A stretch of 27,961 nucleotides of DNA, taken from JBKBMT01 sp046295655. Its GTDB lineage: Bacteria > Pseudomonadota > Alphaproteobacteria > Rhodobacterales > Rhodobacteraceae. Within the stretch, counting starts at the first letter, position 1. Each line of letters begins with the position of its first letter. Location: assembly GCA_046295655.1 (NCBI GenBank), contig JBKBMT010000038.1, positions 1-27,961 of the forward strand, written 5' to 3'. Made by a program: the position numbers and the translations under genes. Of this stretch, positions 15,329 through 23,408 are shown one piece after another. The notes under the pieces are model-generated. The model made no database searches and had not been told where the DNA came from. It saw only the letters and a program-made list of their open reading frames with translations.

Positions 15329-16602
15329 CGACCGCGGGCTGCCATGACGCGCCGGTTCTCCGTGAACGGGGCCAGCGCGAAGTGTTCTGCGGCCTGACGG
15401 CGATTGTCTGGCTGCATCGCAAGATGCCCGATGCGTTCTTCCTGGTGGTGGGCAGCCGGACCTGCGCGCACCTGCTCCAGGCCGCCGCGGGGGTCATGAT
15501 CTTCGCCGAACCCCGGTTTGCAACAGCGATCCTTGAAGAGAAGGATCTGGCCGGTCTCGCCTGCGTCAACGAGGAGCTCGACCGCGTCGTCGAACAGCTG
15601 CTGTCACGCCGGCCTGACATCCGCCGGCTGTTCCTGGTGGGCTCCTGTCCGTCCGAGGTCATCCGGCTGGATCTGTCGCGGGCGGCCGAGCGGCTGGCGC
15701 ATCGTCATGGTCCCGGGGTTGTCGTCGCGAACTTCTCCGGCTCGGGGATCGAGACGACCTTTACCGAGGGCGAGGACGCCTGCCTGGCCGCGACGGTTGC
15801 GGGGCTTCCTGCCACCGACCGACGCGAGTTGCTGCTTGTGGGTGCGCTGCCCGATGTGGTCGAGGGTCAGGCGCTGGCGTTGCTCGAGGCGCTCGGGATC
15901 GGGCCGGTTCGCGTGCTGCCCTCGGCGCGGGCTGCAGATGCGTCCGGCGTGGGGCCGCAGACCGTGTTCGCGCTGACCCAGCCGTTCCTCGGAACCACCC
16001 ATGCGGCGCTGACCCGGCGCGGTGCCCGCGGCATCGCGGCCCCCTTCCCCTTCGGCGAAGAGGGCACGACGGCCTGGCTTGCTGCCATCGCCGCGGAATT
16101 CGGCGTCCCGCAGGACCGGTTCGAAAGCGTCACCGCCGCGCCGCGGGCGCGCGCCCGCAGGGCCGTCGCTGCCGTCGCCGAAACGCTTGCCGGGCGGTCG
16201 GTGTTCTTTCTGCCCGACAGCCAGCTCGAGATTCCGCTGGCCCGGTTCCTGACCCGCGAATGCGCGATGCGCCCGATCGAAGTGGGAACCCCCTATCTGC
16301 ATCAGGCGCTGATGGCGCCGGAGCTTGCCCTGCTCGGTCCGGGGCCGGTGATATCGGAAGGGCAGGATGTCGATCGCCAGCTGGATCGCGTCCGCCGCTC
16401 CCGGCCCGATCTGACGGTCTGCGGACTGGGCCTTGCCAATCCGCTCGAGGCCGAAGGGCTGACGACGAAATGGGCGATCGAGCTCGTGTTCAGCCCGATC
16501 CACCTGTACGAACAGGCCGCTGATCTGGCGGGGCTTTTCGCCCGCCCGCTGCGTCGCCGCGCCCTGCTCGGCCCGCAGCCCAGGATGGAGGCCGCGGAAT
16601 GA
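15325..16602 (+). CDS. bchN: Dark-operative protochlorophyllide reductase subunit BchN
   Basis: A 425-residue subunit of the nitrogenase-like enzyme that reduces ring D of protochlorophyllide without light. With BchB it makes the NB catalytic component. Cys22 (EVFCGLT), Cys47 (SRTCAHLL) and Cys108 (GSCPSEVI) are at the positions of the three BchN ligands of the [4Fe-4S] cluster, the fourth ligand coming from BchB. The sequence matches BchN throughout (ANFSGSGIETTFTEGEDA, PIEVGTPYLHQALM, GLANPLEAEGLTTKWAIELVF). The ATG overlaps the bchF stop (ATGA). Sensitive to oxygen in known enzymes. Confidence 0.97.
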   Translation: MTTAGCHDAPVLRERGQREVFCGLTAIVWLHRKMPDAFFLVVGSRTCAHLLQAAAGVMIFAEPRFATAILEEKDLAGLACVNEELDRVVEQLLSRRPDIRRLFLVGSCPSEVIRLDLSRAAERLAHRHGPGVVVANFSGSGIETTFTEGEDACLAATVAGLPATDRRELLLVGALPDVVEGQALALLEALGIGPVRVLPSARAADASGVGPQTVFALTQPFLGTTHAALTRRGARGIAAPFPFGEEGTTAWLAAIAAEFGVPQDRFESVTAAPRARARRAVAAVAETLAGRSVFFLPDSQLEIPLARFLTRECAMRPIEVGTPYLHQALMAPELALLGPGPVISEGQDVDRQLDRVRRSRPDLTVCGLGLANPLEAEGLTTKWAIELVFSPIHLYEQAADLAGLFARPLRRRALLGPQPRMEAAE

Positions 16603-16676
16603 TCCTGCGCGCCGCCTCGGTCCGGGACGTTCGACGGCGCTGCACCGGCGCATCGCCACGGGCGGGACAGCCATGA
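16599..16676 (+). CDS. 25-residue bridging mini-ORF between bchN and bchB
   Basis: A small ORF that starts at an ATG overlapping the bchN stop (ATGA) and ends at a TGA overlapping the bchB ATG (ATGA). A consensus GGAGG (16587–16591) sits 7 nt before its ATG, stronger than anything right before bchB. The peptide begins MILRAASVRDVRRR and is basic. It could be a translational relay that hands ribosomes from bchN to bchB; the peptide itself may have no role. I recognise no family. Confidence 0.4.
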   Translation: MILRAASVRDVRRRCTGASPRAGQP

Positions 16677-18247
16677 AGCTTGCCGTCTGGACATACGAAG
16701 GTCCGCCCCATGTCGGGGCAATGCGGGTCGCGACGGCGATGGAGGGGCTGCACTTCGTGCTGCATGCCCCGCAGGGCGACACCTATGCGGATCTTCTGTT
16801 CACGATGATCGAGCGGCGCGCCCAGCGCCCGCCGGTCAGCTATACGACCTTTCAGGCGCGCGATCTCGGCGCCGACACTGCGGGGCTTTTCAAGACCGCC
16901 TGCCAGGCGGCCTTTGACCGATTCCGCCCCGAGGCGCTGATCGTCGGCGCATCCTGCACGGCCGAGCTGATCCAGGACGATCCCGGAGGCCTTGCCGAAA
17001 GCATGGGCCTTCCGGTCCCGGTCATCCCGCTCGACCTGCCAAGCTATCAGCGGCGCGAGAACTTCGGCGCGGACGAGACGCTTCTCAGGATCGTCCGCGC
17101 GCTTGCCCGCCCCTGCCCACGCACGCCCGGGGTTTCGTGCAACATCCTCGGCCCCACCGCCCTCGGGTTCCGCCACCGCGACGACCTGGCCGAGATCGCG
17201 GCGCTGCTGCGCGAGCTGGGCATCGGCATCAATGCGACCGTCCCGATGGGCGCCCGGCCCTCCGACATCGCAAGGATAGGGGCGGCCCATTTCAACGTGC
17301 TGCTCTATCCCGAAACAGCAGAGTCCGCCGCAAGGTATTGCGAGAAGGCTCTGGGCCAGCCCTGGACCCGGACCATCCCGATCGGCGCCACCGCGACGCG
17401 ACAGTTCATCGAAGAGTTGCGTGCGCTTTCGGGCAGCACACGGCGCGTCGACGACAGCCGGCTGCGCCTGCCCTGGTGGTCGGCCTCGGTCGACTCTACC
17501 TATCTCACCGGCAAGCGCGTGTTCGTGTTCGGCGATGCGACCCATGCCATGGCCGCCGCGCGGGTCGCCCGGAACGAGATCGGATTCGAGGTCGTGGGCC
17601 TCGGCTGCTACAACCGCGAGTTCGCGCGGCCCCTGCGGAGCCTTGCGCGCGACTTCGGGATCGAGGCGCTGGTGACCGACGATCATCTCGAGGTCGAACA
17701 GGCGATCGCGACCGCGGCGCCGGAACTGATCCTCGGCACGCAGATGGAACGCCACATCGGCAAGCGGCTGGGCATTCCCTGTGCGGTCGTCTCGGCACCG
17801 TTCCATGTCCAGGATCACCCGGCGCGCCACGCGCCCCAGATGGGGTTCGAAGGGGCCAACAACCTGTTCGACGCCTGGGTGCATCCGCTGGTCATGGGGC
17901 TTGAGGAGCATCTCCTGACCATGTTCCGGGACGACCCCGAGTTTCACGACGCCGCCGGTCCGTCGCATCACGGCGGTCACGTCCCCCGCCCGCTCGACGC
18001 AGCCGGGCCGGGGCCCCCGGCGGCGGGGCGGGGGCCGGCCGAGGGGGGTTCGATGCCCCCCGAGGCCGCATCTGCCCCCGAAGCGAAAGTCGTCTGGCTC
18101 GCTGACGCCGAGGCGGAACTGCGCAAGGTTCCCTTCTTCGTCCGCGGCAAGGCGCGCCGGAACACCGAGCGGTTCGCCGTCGAACGCGGAATCGGCCGGA
18201 TCGGCATCGACACGCTCTACGAGGCGAAGGCGCATTATGCACGTTGA
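16673..18247 (+). CDS. bchB: Dark-operative protochlorophyllide reductase subunit BchB
   Basis: A 524-residue partner of BchN. Asp36 (APQGDTY) is the unusual aspartate ligand of the NB [4Fe-4S] cluster; Cys95 (GASCTAEL) is also at its conserved place. Asp274 (ASVDSTY) corresponds to the catalytic aspartate that donates a proton to the substrate. After the core ends near 430, a Gly/Pro/Ala-rich linker of about 45 residues leads to the C-terminal PCP-reductase domain (about 470–524, ending GIDTLYEAKAHYAR). The N-terminus MKLAVWTYEGPPHVGAMRVA fixes the start. bchH begins 11 nt before the stop. Confidence 0.97.
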   Translation: MKLAVWTYEGPPHVGAMRVATAMEGLHFVLHAPQGDTYADLLFTMIERRAQRPPVSYTTFQARDLGADTAGLFKTACQAAFDRFRPEALIVGASCTAELIQDDPGGLAESMGLPVPVIPLDLPSYQRRENFGADETLLRIVRALARPCPRTPGVSCNILGPTALGFRHRDDLAEIAALLRELGIGINATVPMGARPSDIARIGAAHFNVLLYPETAESAARYCEKALGQPWTRTIPIGATATRQFIEELRALSGSTRRVDDSRLRLPWWSASVDSTYLTGKRVFVFGDATHAMAAARVARNEIGFEVVGLGCYNREFARPLRSLARDFGIEALVTDDHLEVEQAIATAAPELILGTQMERHIGKRLGIPCAVVSAPFHVQDHPARHAPQMGFEGANNLFDAWVHPLVMGLEEHLLTMFRDDPEFHDAAGPSHHGGHVPRPLDAAGPGPPAAGRGPAEGGSMPPEAASAPEAKVVWLADAEAELRKVPFFVRGKARRNTERFAVERGIGRIGIDTLYEAKAHYAR

Positions 18248-21200
18248 ACGCACCCTTGCGCCCGCGCCCTACAGCGTGACGATCCTCACGCTCGATGCCC
18301 ACGCGGCCGGTCCCGCCGCCCGCATCGCACCCCGGCTCGCGCGGGATTTCCCCGGCCTGACGGTCAGTGTCCACGCCGCGGCGGAATGGGGCGAGAACCC
18401 CGCCGCGCTCGAGCGCGCCCGGGCCGCGATCGACAGCGCCGATATCGTCGTGGCCACCCTGATCTTTCTCGAGGACCACATCCGCCCGGTGCTGCCGAAT
18501 CTCCGTTCCGCCCGCGATCGCGCGGATGCGGTGCTGGGGCTGGTCTCCGATCCGCAGATCGTCGCGCTGACCCGGATGGGCGATCTCGACCTGTCACGCC
18601 CGGCATCGGGACTGCTCGGCTTCCTCAGGAAGCTGCGCGGCGACCGCGCCCCCTCGCCCGGATCCGGCGAGCGGCAGATGGCGCTGCTGCGGCGGCTGCC
18701 GCGGATCCTGCGCTTCATCCCCGGCAAGGCTCAGGATCTGCGCGCCTGGTTCCTGTCGATGCAATACTGGCTTGGCGGATCGGACGACAACATCGAACAG
18801 ATGATCCGCTTCCTGGTCGGCCGCTATGCCCGCCGCGCCGACTGGCGCGGGGCGCCGTCGCGGCCGCCGGTCGAATACCCCGATGTCGGGCTCTACCATC
18901 CCCGCCTGCCGGCCCGCATCACGACCGATCCCGCGCTCCTGCCGCGGCGCAGGGATGCGCGCGGCGCGGTCGGGCTGCTGCTCCTGCGGTCCTATGTGCT
19001 CGCCGCCGACAGCGCCCATTACGACGCGGTGATCGAGGCGATCGAGGCGCGGGGTTTCGACGTGGTGCCCGCTTTCGCCGGCGGTCTGGACGGACGCCCG
19101 GCGATCGAGCGCTTCCATGCCGGCCGCGTCGATGCGCTGGTCTCGTTGACCGGCTTCAGCCTTGTCGGCGGGCCGGCCTACAACGACAGCGACGCTGCGG
19201 TCGATGTTCTGCGCCGGCTCGACGTGCCCTATCTCGCCGCCCATCCGCTGGAATTCCAGACGCTTGCGCAATGGGCCGGCGCCGAGGGCGGGCTGGGACC
19301 GGTCGAGACGACCATGCTGATCGCGCTGCCCGAACTCGACGGGGCCACCAACCCGACCGTGTTCGCCGGACGGCACGGCGCGGATGGCTGCGACGGCTGT
19401 GCGCGGCGCTGCCGCCCCGATCCGGCGCAGAACCGGGCGATGACGCCCTGCCCCGAACGGGTCTCGGCCCTTGCCGAGAAGGTGGCTCGGCTGGCCGCCC
19501 TCCGCCGGTCGCAGGTGGCGGCGCGCAAGGTCGGGATCGTTCTGTACGGCTTTCCCCCGAACGCGGGCGCTGCCGGCACCGCCGCCTGGCTGTCGGTGTT
19601 CGAAAGCCTGCATCATACGCTCCATGCCCTGCGCGACGCCGGCTACGACACCGATCCGCCGGCGACCGTCGAGGCGCTGCGCGAGGCGGTTCTGGGCGGA
19701 ACGGGACCGGCCTTCGGACAGCCCGGAAACATCGCCGCGCATGTGCCGGCCGAGGCGATCGTGGCACGCACCCCCTGGCTGGCCGAGATCGAGGCGGTCT
19801 GGGGCCCGGCGCCGGGGCGCGCGCAATCCGACGGCCGCGGCGTGTTCGTTCTGGGCGCCCGATTCGGCAACGTGTTCGTCGGCCTTCAACCGGTATTCGG
19901 CTACGAAGGCGACCCGATGCGGCTTCTGTTCGAGAAGGGTTTCGCGCCGACCCATGCCTTCGACACGTTCTATCGCTGGCTGCGCGAGGATTTCGGCGCG
20001 GACGTGCTACTGCACTTCGGGATGCACGGGGCGCTCGAATTCATGCCGGGCAAGCAGGCCGGGGTGTCGGGCCGCTGCTGGCCGGACCGGCTGATCGGGG
20101 GCGTGCCGAACGTCTATCTCTACGCCGCAAACAACCCGTCCGAGGCGAGCCTCGCAAAGCGCCGTTCGAATGCGGTCTGCGTCACCCATCTGACTCCACC
20201 GGTCCGGCACGCCGGGCTCTACCGGGGGCTTTCGGAGCTGAAGGACAGCCTGACGCGCCTTCGCACCGCGGCCGAAGGTTCCGACCGCGAAAACCTGATG
20301 CAGCTCATTGCCGACCAGGCCGCGGCGGTGGATCTTGGCGGGTACGACCCGGACACGCTGTGGCTCAAGCTTGCCGAGGCGGAAGGCGCGCTGATCCCCG
20401 AGGGCCTGCATGTCGTCGGCCGTCCGATGCCGGCCGAGGCCCGGGCCGCGCTGATCGAGCTGCTGCCGCCCGAGGCCGACCGCGAACTGGCCGAGCGGCT
20501 GCTGGCCGAGGATCACGAGACACCGGCGCTGCTGCGGGCGCTGGGCGGGCGCTACATAGCCCCGGTCGCCGGCGGCGATCTGATCCGGTCGCCCGCCATT
20601 CTGCCGACCGGGCGCAACATCCATGCCTTCGACCCGTTCCGAATGCCGACCGCGCATGCGATGCGCGAGGGCGCCGAACAGGCCGCGCGGCTGCTGGCGG
20701 CTCACCCGCGCCTGCCGCGAACCGTCGCCCTCGTGCTCTGGGGCTCGGACAACATCAAATCCGACGGCGGGCCCATCGCCCAGGCACTGGCCCTGATCGG
20801 CGCAAAGCCCCGGTTCGACAGTTTCGGCCGCCTGTCGGGTGCCGACCTGATCCCGCTGGCCGAACTCGGTCGTCCCCGGATCGATGTCGTGATGACACTG
20901 TCGGGGATCTTCCGCGACCTGCTGCCGCTGCAGACCCGGATGCTGGCCGAAGCCGCGTGGCTGGCGGCCAGCGCCGACGAACCGGAAGCGCAGAATTTCG
21001 TGCGTGCCAACGCTCGGGCGCAGGCGGCGACCCTCGGCACCGATCTGGAAACCGCGGCGCTGCGGGTCTTTTCGAATGCCGAAGGGGCCTATGGGTCGAA
21101 CGTGAACCTGATGGTCGGTTCGTCCGGCTTCGACACCGAAGACGACCTTGCCGATGCGTATCAGGCGCGGAAGTGCTTCGCCTACGGCCGCGCCGGCAAG

Positions 21201-21782
21201 CCTGCGGCTGCTCCGGAGGTGCTGCGCGCGGTGCTGGGAACCGTCGATCTGGCCTATCAGAACCTCGAATCCGTGGAACTGGGCGTCACTACAGTCGATC
21301 ACTACTTCGACACGCTGGGCGGCATCGCTCGCGCGGTGAAACGCGCGCGGGGCGCCGAAACGCCCGTCTACATCGGCGACCAGACCCGGGGCGAGGGCAA
21401 GGTGCGCACCTTGCGCGACCAGATCGCCCTCGAGACCCGCAGCCGCAGCCTCAATCCGCGCTTCTTCGAGGCGCTGCTGACCCACGGCGCCGAGGGCGTG
21501 CGCCAGATCGAGGCCCATGTGACCAACACGATGGGCTGGTCCGCGACCGCCGAGGCGGTGGATCCCTGGGTCTATCAGCGGCTGAGCGAGACCTTCGTGC
21601 TGGACGAGGCGATGCGCCGGCGGCTGGCGGCGCTGAACCCCGAGGCCAGCGCCCGCATGGCGGGGCGGCTGATCGAGGCGGCGGAACGCACCTACTGGAC
21701 CCCGGACGCCGAGACGCTGGCGGCGCTGCGCGGGGCTGCGGACGAGATCGAGGACCGGCTGGAAGGGATCGCGGCGGAATGA
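18237..21782 (+). CDS. bchH: Magnesium chelatase subunit BchH
   Basis: A 1181-residue porphyrin-binding subunit that, with BchI and BchD, inserts Mg2+ into protoporphyrin IX, the first step specific to bacteriochlorophyll. CobN/BchH-family landmarks are MHGALEFMPGKQAG, PNVYLYAANNPSEASLAKRRSNAV, EGAYGSNVNLMV and AHVTNTMGWSATAEAVDPW. A cysteine set C-x2-C-x3-C-x12-C (385, 388, 392, 405) sits where an oxygen-sensitive Fe-S cluster was reported in R. capsulatus BchH. Start overlaps the bchB stop by 11 nt; the stop overlaps a mini-ORF. bchI and bchD are not in the window. Confidence 0.97.
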   Translation: MHVERTLAPAPYSVTILTLDAHAAGPAARIAPRLARDFPGLTVSVHAAAEWGENPAALERARAAIDSADIVVATLIFLEDHIRPVLPNLRSARDRADAVLGLVSDPQIVALTRMGDLDLSRPASGLLGFLRKLRGDRAPSPGSGERQMALLRRLPRILRFIPGKAQDLRAWFLSMQYWLGGSDDNIEQMIRFLVGRYARRADWRGAPSRPPVEYPDVGLYHPRLPARITTDPALLPRRRDARGAVGLLLLRSYVLAADSAHYDAVIEAIEARGFDVVPAFAGGLDGRPAIERFHAGRVDALVSLTGFSLVGGPAYNDSDAAVDVLRRLDVPYLAAHPLEFQTLAQWAGAEGGLGPVETTMLIALPELDGATNPTVFAGRHGADGCDGCARRCRPDPAQNRAMTPCPERVSALAEKVARLAALRRSQVAARKVGIVLYGFPPNAGAAGTAAWLSVFESLHHTLHALRDAGYDTDPPATVEALREAVLGGTGPAFGQPGNIAAHVPAEAIVARTPWLAEIEAVWGPAPGRAQSDGRGVFVLGARFGNVFVGLQPVFGYEGDPMRLLFEKGFAPTHAFDTFYRWLREDFGADVLLHFGMHGALEFMPGKQAGVSGRCWPDRLIGGVPNVYLYAANNPSEASLAKRRSNAVCVTHLTPPVRHAGLYRGLSELKDSLTRLRTAAEGSDRENLMQLIADQAAAVDLGGYDPDTLWLKLAEAEGALIPEGLHVVGRPMPAEARAALIELLPPEADRELAERLLAEDHETPALLRALGGRYIAPVAGGDLIRSPAILPTGRNIHAFDPFRMPTAHAMREGAEQAARLLAAHPRLPRTVALVLWGSDNIKSDGGPIAQALALIGAKPRFDSFGRLSGADLIPLAELGRPRIDVVMTLSGIFRDLLPLQTRMLAEAAWLAASADEPEAQNFVRANARAQAATLGTDLETAALRVFSNAEGAYGSNVNLMVGSSGFDTEDDLADAYQARKCFAYGRAGKPAAAPEVLRAVLGTVDLAYQNLESVELGVTTVDHYFDTLGGIARAVKRARGAETPVYIGDQTRGEGKVRTLRDQIALETRSRSLNPRFFEALLTHGAEGVRQIEAHVTNTMGWSATAEAVDPWVYQRLSETFVLDEAMRRRLAALNPEASARMAGRLIEAAERTYWTPDAETLAALRGAADEIEDRLEGIAAE

Positions 21783-21853
21783 GCCTGCGCGACACATCCG
21801 GCCGGCGACGGGATGACGGACGCGGCGACGCGGCCAGGAAGGATACGAGATGA
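21779..21853 (+). CDS. 24-residue bridging mini-ORF between bchH and bchL
   Basis: It begins at an ATG overlapping the bchH stop (ATGA) and ends at a TGA overlapping the bchL ATG (ATGA), filling the gap exactly. AAGGGA (21763–21768) precedes it. The peptide begins MSLRDTSGRRRDD and is rich in Arg and Asp. The strong bchL ribosome-binding site AGGAAGGA (21836–21843) lies inside it, so translating ribosomes would pass over that site. Likely a coupling device if real; no family recognised. Confidence 0.35.
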   Translation: MSLRDTSGRRRDDGRGDAARKDTR

Positions 21854-22746
21854 CCCCGAGAGACGAGATACCGGTCCTGCGCGGCCTCGACGGCGACGGT
21901 TCGGTGCAGGTGCACCTCGACCCGACGCAGAAGATCGAGGGGGCGAAGGTGTTCTCGGTCTACGGCAAGGGCGGCATCGGCAAGAGCACGACCAGCTCGA
22001 ACCTGTCGGCCGCCTTCTCGATGCTGGGCAAGCGCGTGCTCCAGATCGGTTGCGACCCCAAGCACGACAGCACCTTCACCCTGACCGGGCGGCTGCAACC
22101 GACGGTCATCGACATCCTGAAGGAGGTCGATTTCCACCCCGAGGAGCTGCGGCCCGAGGATTTCGTCACCGAGGGATTCAACGGCGTGATGTGCGTCGAG
22201 GCGGGCGGCCCGCCGGCGGGGACCGGTTGCGGCGGCTATGTGGTGGGGCAGACGGTGAAGCTGCTGAAGCAGCATCATCTTCTCGACGACACCGACGTGG
22301 TGATCTTCGACGTCCTGGGCGACGTGGTCTGCGGCGGCTTCGCCGCGCCGCTCCAGCACGCCGACCGGGCGGTGATCGTCACGGCAAACGATTTCGATTC
22401 GATCTACGCGATGAACCGGATCATCGCCGCGGTCTCGGCGAAATCGTCCAACTACAAGGTCCGGCTGGCCGGCTGCATCGCCAACCGGTCACGCGATACC
22501 GACGAGGTGGACCGGTTCTGCGAACGGGTCGGCTTCCGCCGGATCGGCCACATGCCCGATGTCGATGCCATCCGCCGGTCGCGGCTGAAGAAGAAGACGC
22601 TGTTCGAGATGCCGGACGACGAGGACGTGATCGCCTGTCGCGCCGAATACCTGCGGCTCGCCGAGGCGCTGTGGCGCGGCACCGAACCGCTGGCGCCGGA
22701 ACCGCTGCCGGATCGCGAGATCTTCGAACTGCTGGGGTTCGACTGA
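21850..22746 (+). CDS. bchL: Dark-operative protochlorophyllide reductase iron protein BchL
   Basis: A 298-residue homodimeric ATPase, the nitrogenase-NifH-like electron donor to BchN–BchB. The P-loop is GKGGIGKST (39–47), the switch region IGCDPKHDS (66–74). Cys127 (GTGCGGY) and Cys161 (VVCGGF) are the ligands of the [4Fe-4S] cluster shared between the two monomers. AGGAAGGA (21836–21843) precedes the ATG by 6 nt, and supports high expression, fitting the need for more Fe protein than catalytic protein. The stop shares one base with the bchM start (TGATG). Confidence 0.98.
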   Translation: MTPRDEIPVLRGLDGDGSVQVHLDPTQKIEGAKVFSVYGKGGIGKSTTSSNLSAAFSMLGKRVLQIGCDPKHDSTFTLTGRLQPTVIDILKEVDFHPEELRPEDFVTEGFNGVMCVEAGGPPAGTGCGGYVVGQTVKLLKQHHLLDDTDVVIFDVLGDVVCGGFAAPLQHADRAVIVTANDFDSIYAMNRIIAAVSAKSSNYKVRLAGCIANRSRDTDEVDRFCERVGFRRIGHMPDVDAIRRSRLKKKTLFEMPDDEDVIACRAEYLRLAEALWRGTEPLAPEPLPDREIFELLGFD

Positions 22747-23408
22747 TGGACTATGCCGCCACACTGTCGCGGGTCGAGGACTATTTCGACCGCAGCGCCA
22801 CCCGGGTGTGGGAGCGGTTGACATCGGATGCGCCGGTCAGCCGGATCCGCGCCACGGTGCGCGAGGGGCGCGACCGGATGCGGGCGCTGATGCTGTCGCG
22901 GCTGCCGCAGGATCTGCACGGGGCGCGGGTCCTCGATGCCGGCTGCGGTGCCGGACAGATGACCGCGGCACTCGCGGCCCGCGGAGCGGATGTGGTCGCT
23001 GCCGACATCTCGCCGCGCCTGCTGGCAATTGCCGAGGCTCGGTTGCCCGAGGCGCTGCGCGGCCGGGTCGTCTTTCGGGCGGGCGACATGCTCGAAGCGG
23101 CAGGCGACGGCCGATTCGACGCCGTGATGGCGATGGACAGTCTGATCTACTATCGCGAAGCCGACCTGATCGCGGCGTTGGAACGGTTGGCACAGCCGGA
23201 CGCGCCGGTGGTCTTCACTGTCGCTCCCCGCACGCCGCTGCTGACGGCGATGTGGCAGGCCGGGCGGCTGTTCCCGCGTGCCGACAGGTCGCCGCAGATG
23301 GTGCCGCAGGCGCCCGCGCGGCTGGCCGCGAAGGTGCCGGGGCTGTGCCGGATCGGGCGGGTGGCGCGCGGCTTCTACATCTCGGAATGTCTGGAGGTGC
23401 GGCGGTGA
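22746..23408 (+). CDS. bchM: Mg-protoporphyrin IX O-methyltransferase BchM
   Basis: A 220-residue S-adenosylmethionine-dependent methyltransferase that makes Mg-protoporphyrin monomethyl ester, the substrate of the AcsF/BciE cyclase encoded downstream. The N-terminal YFDRSATRVWERLTSD region is typical of BchM. The SAM-binding motif I is VLDAGCGAGQMTAAL (about 61–75), followed by DVVAADISPRLL and the motif DAVMAMDSLIYY. The tail RVARGFYISECLEVRR is characteristic. Its start overlaps the bchL stop and its stop overlaps the GTG start of lhaA, so three genes are tightly coupled. Confidence 0.96.
   Translation: MDYAATLSRVEDYFDRSATRVWERLTSDAPVSRIRATVREGRDRMRALMLSRLPQDLHGARVLDAGCGAGQMTAALAARGADVVAADISPRLLAIAEARLPEALRGRVVFRAGDMLEAAGDGRFDAVMAMDSLIYYREADLIAALERLAQPDAPVVFTVAPRTPLLTAMWQAGRLFPRADRSPQMVPQAPARLAAKVPGLCRIGRVARGFYISECLEVRR

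Noticed and set aside
20007..21797. 596-codon minus-strand ORF under bchH
   Set aside because: Antisense shadow of a firmly identified gene.
18386..21853. 1155-codon ORF in another frame of bchH
   Set aside because: Long because of high GC; Arg/Gly-rich with no family match. Only its last 24 codons (from 21779) have independent signs of being translated.
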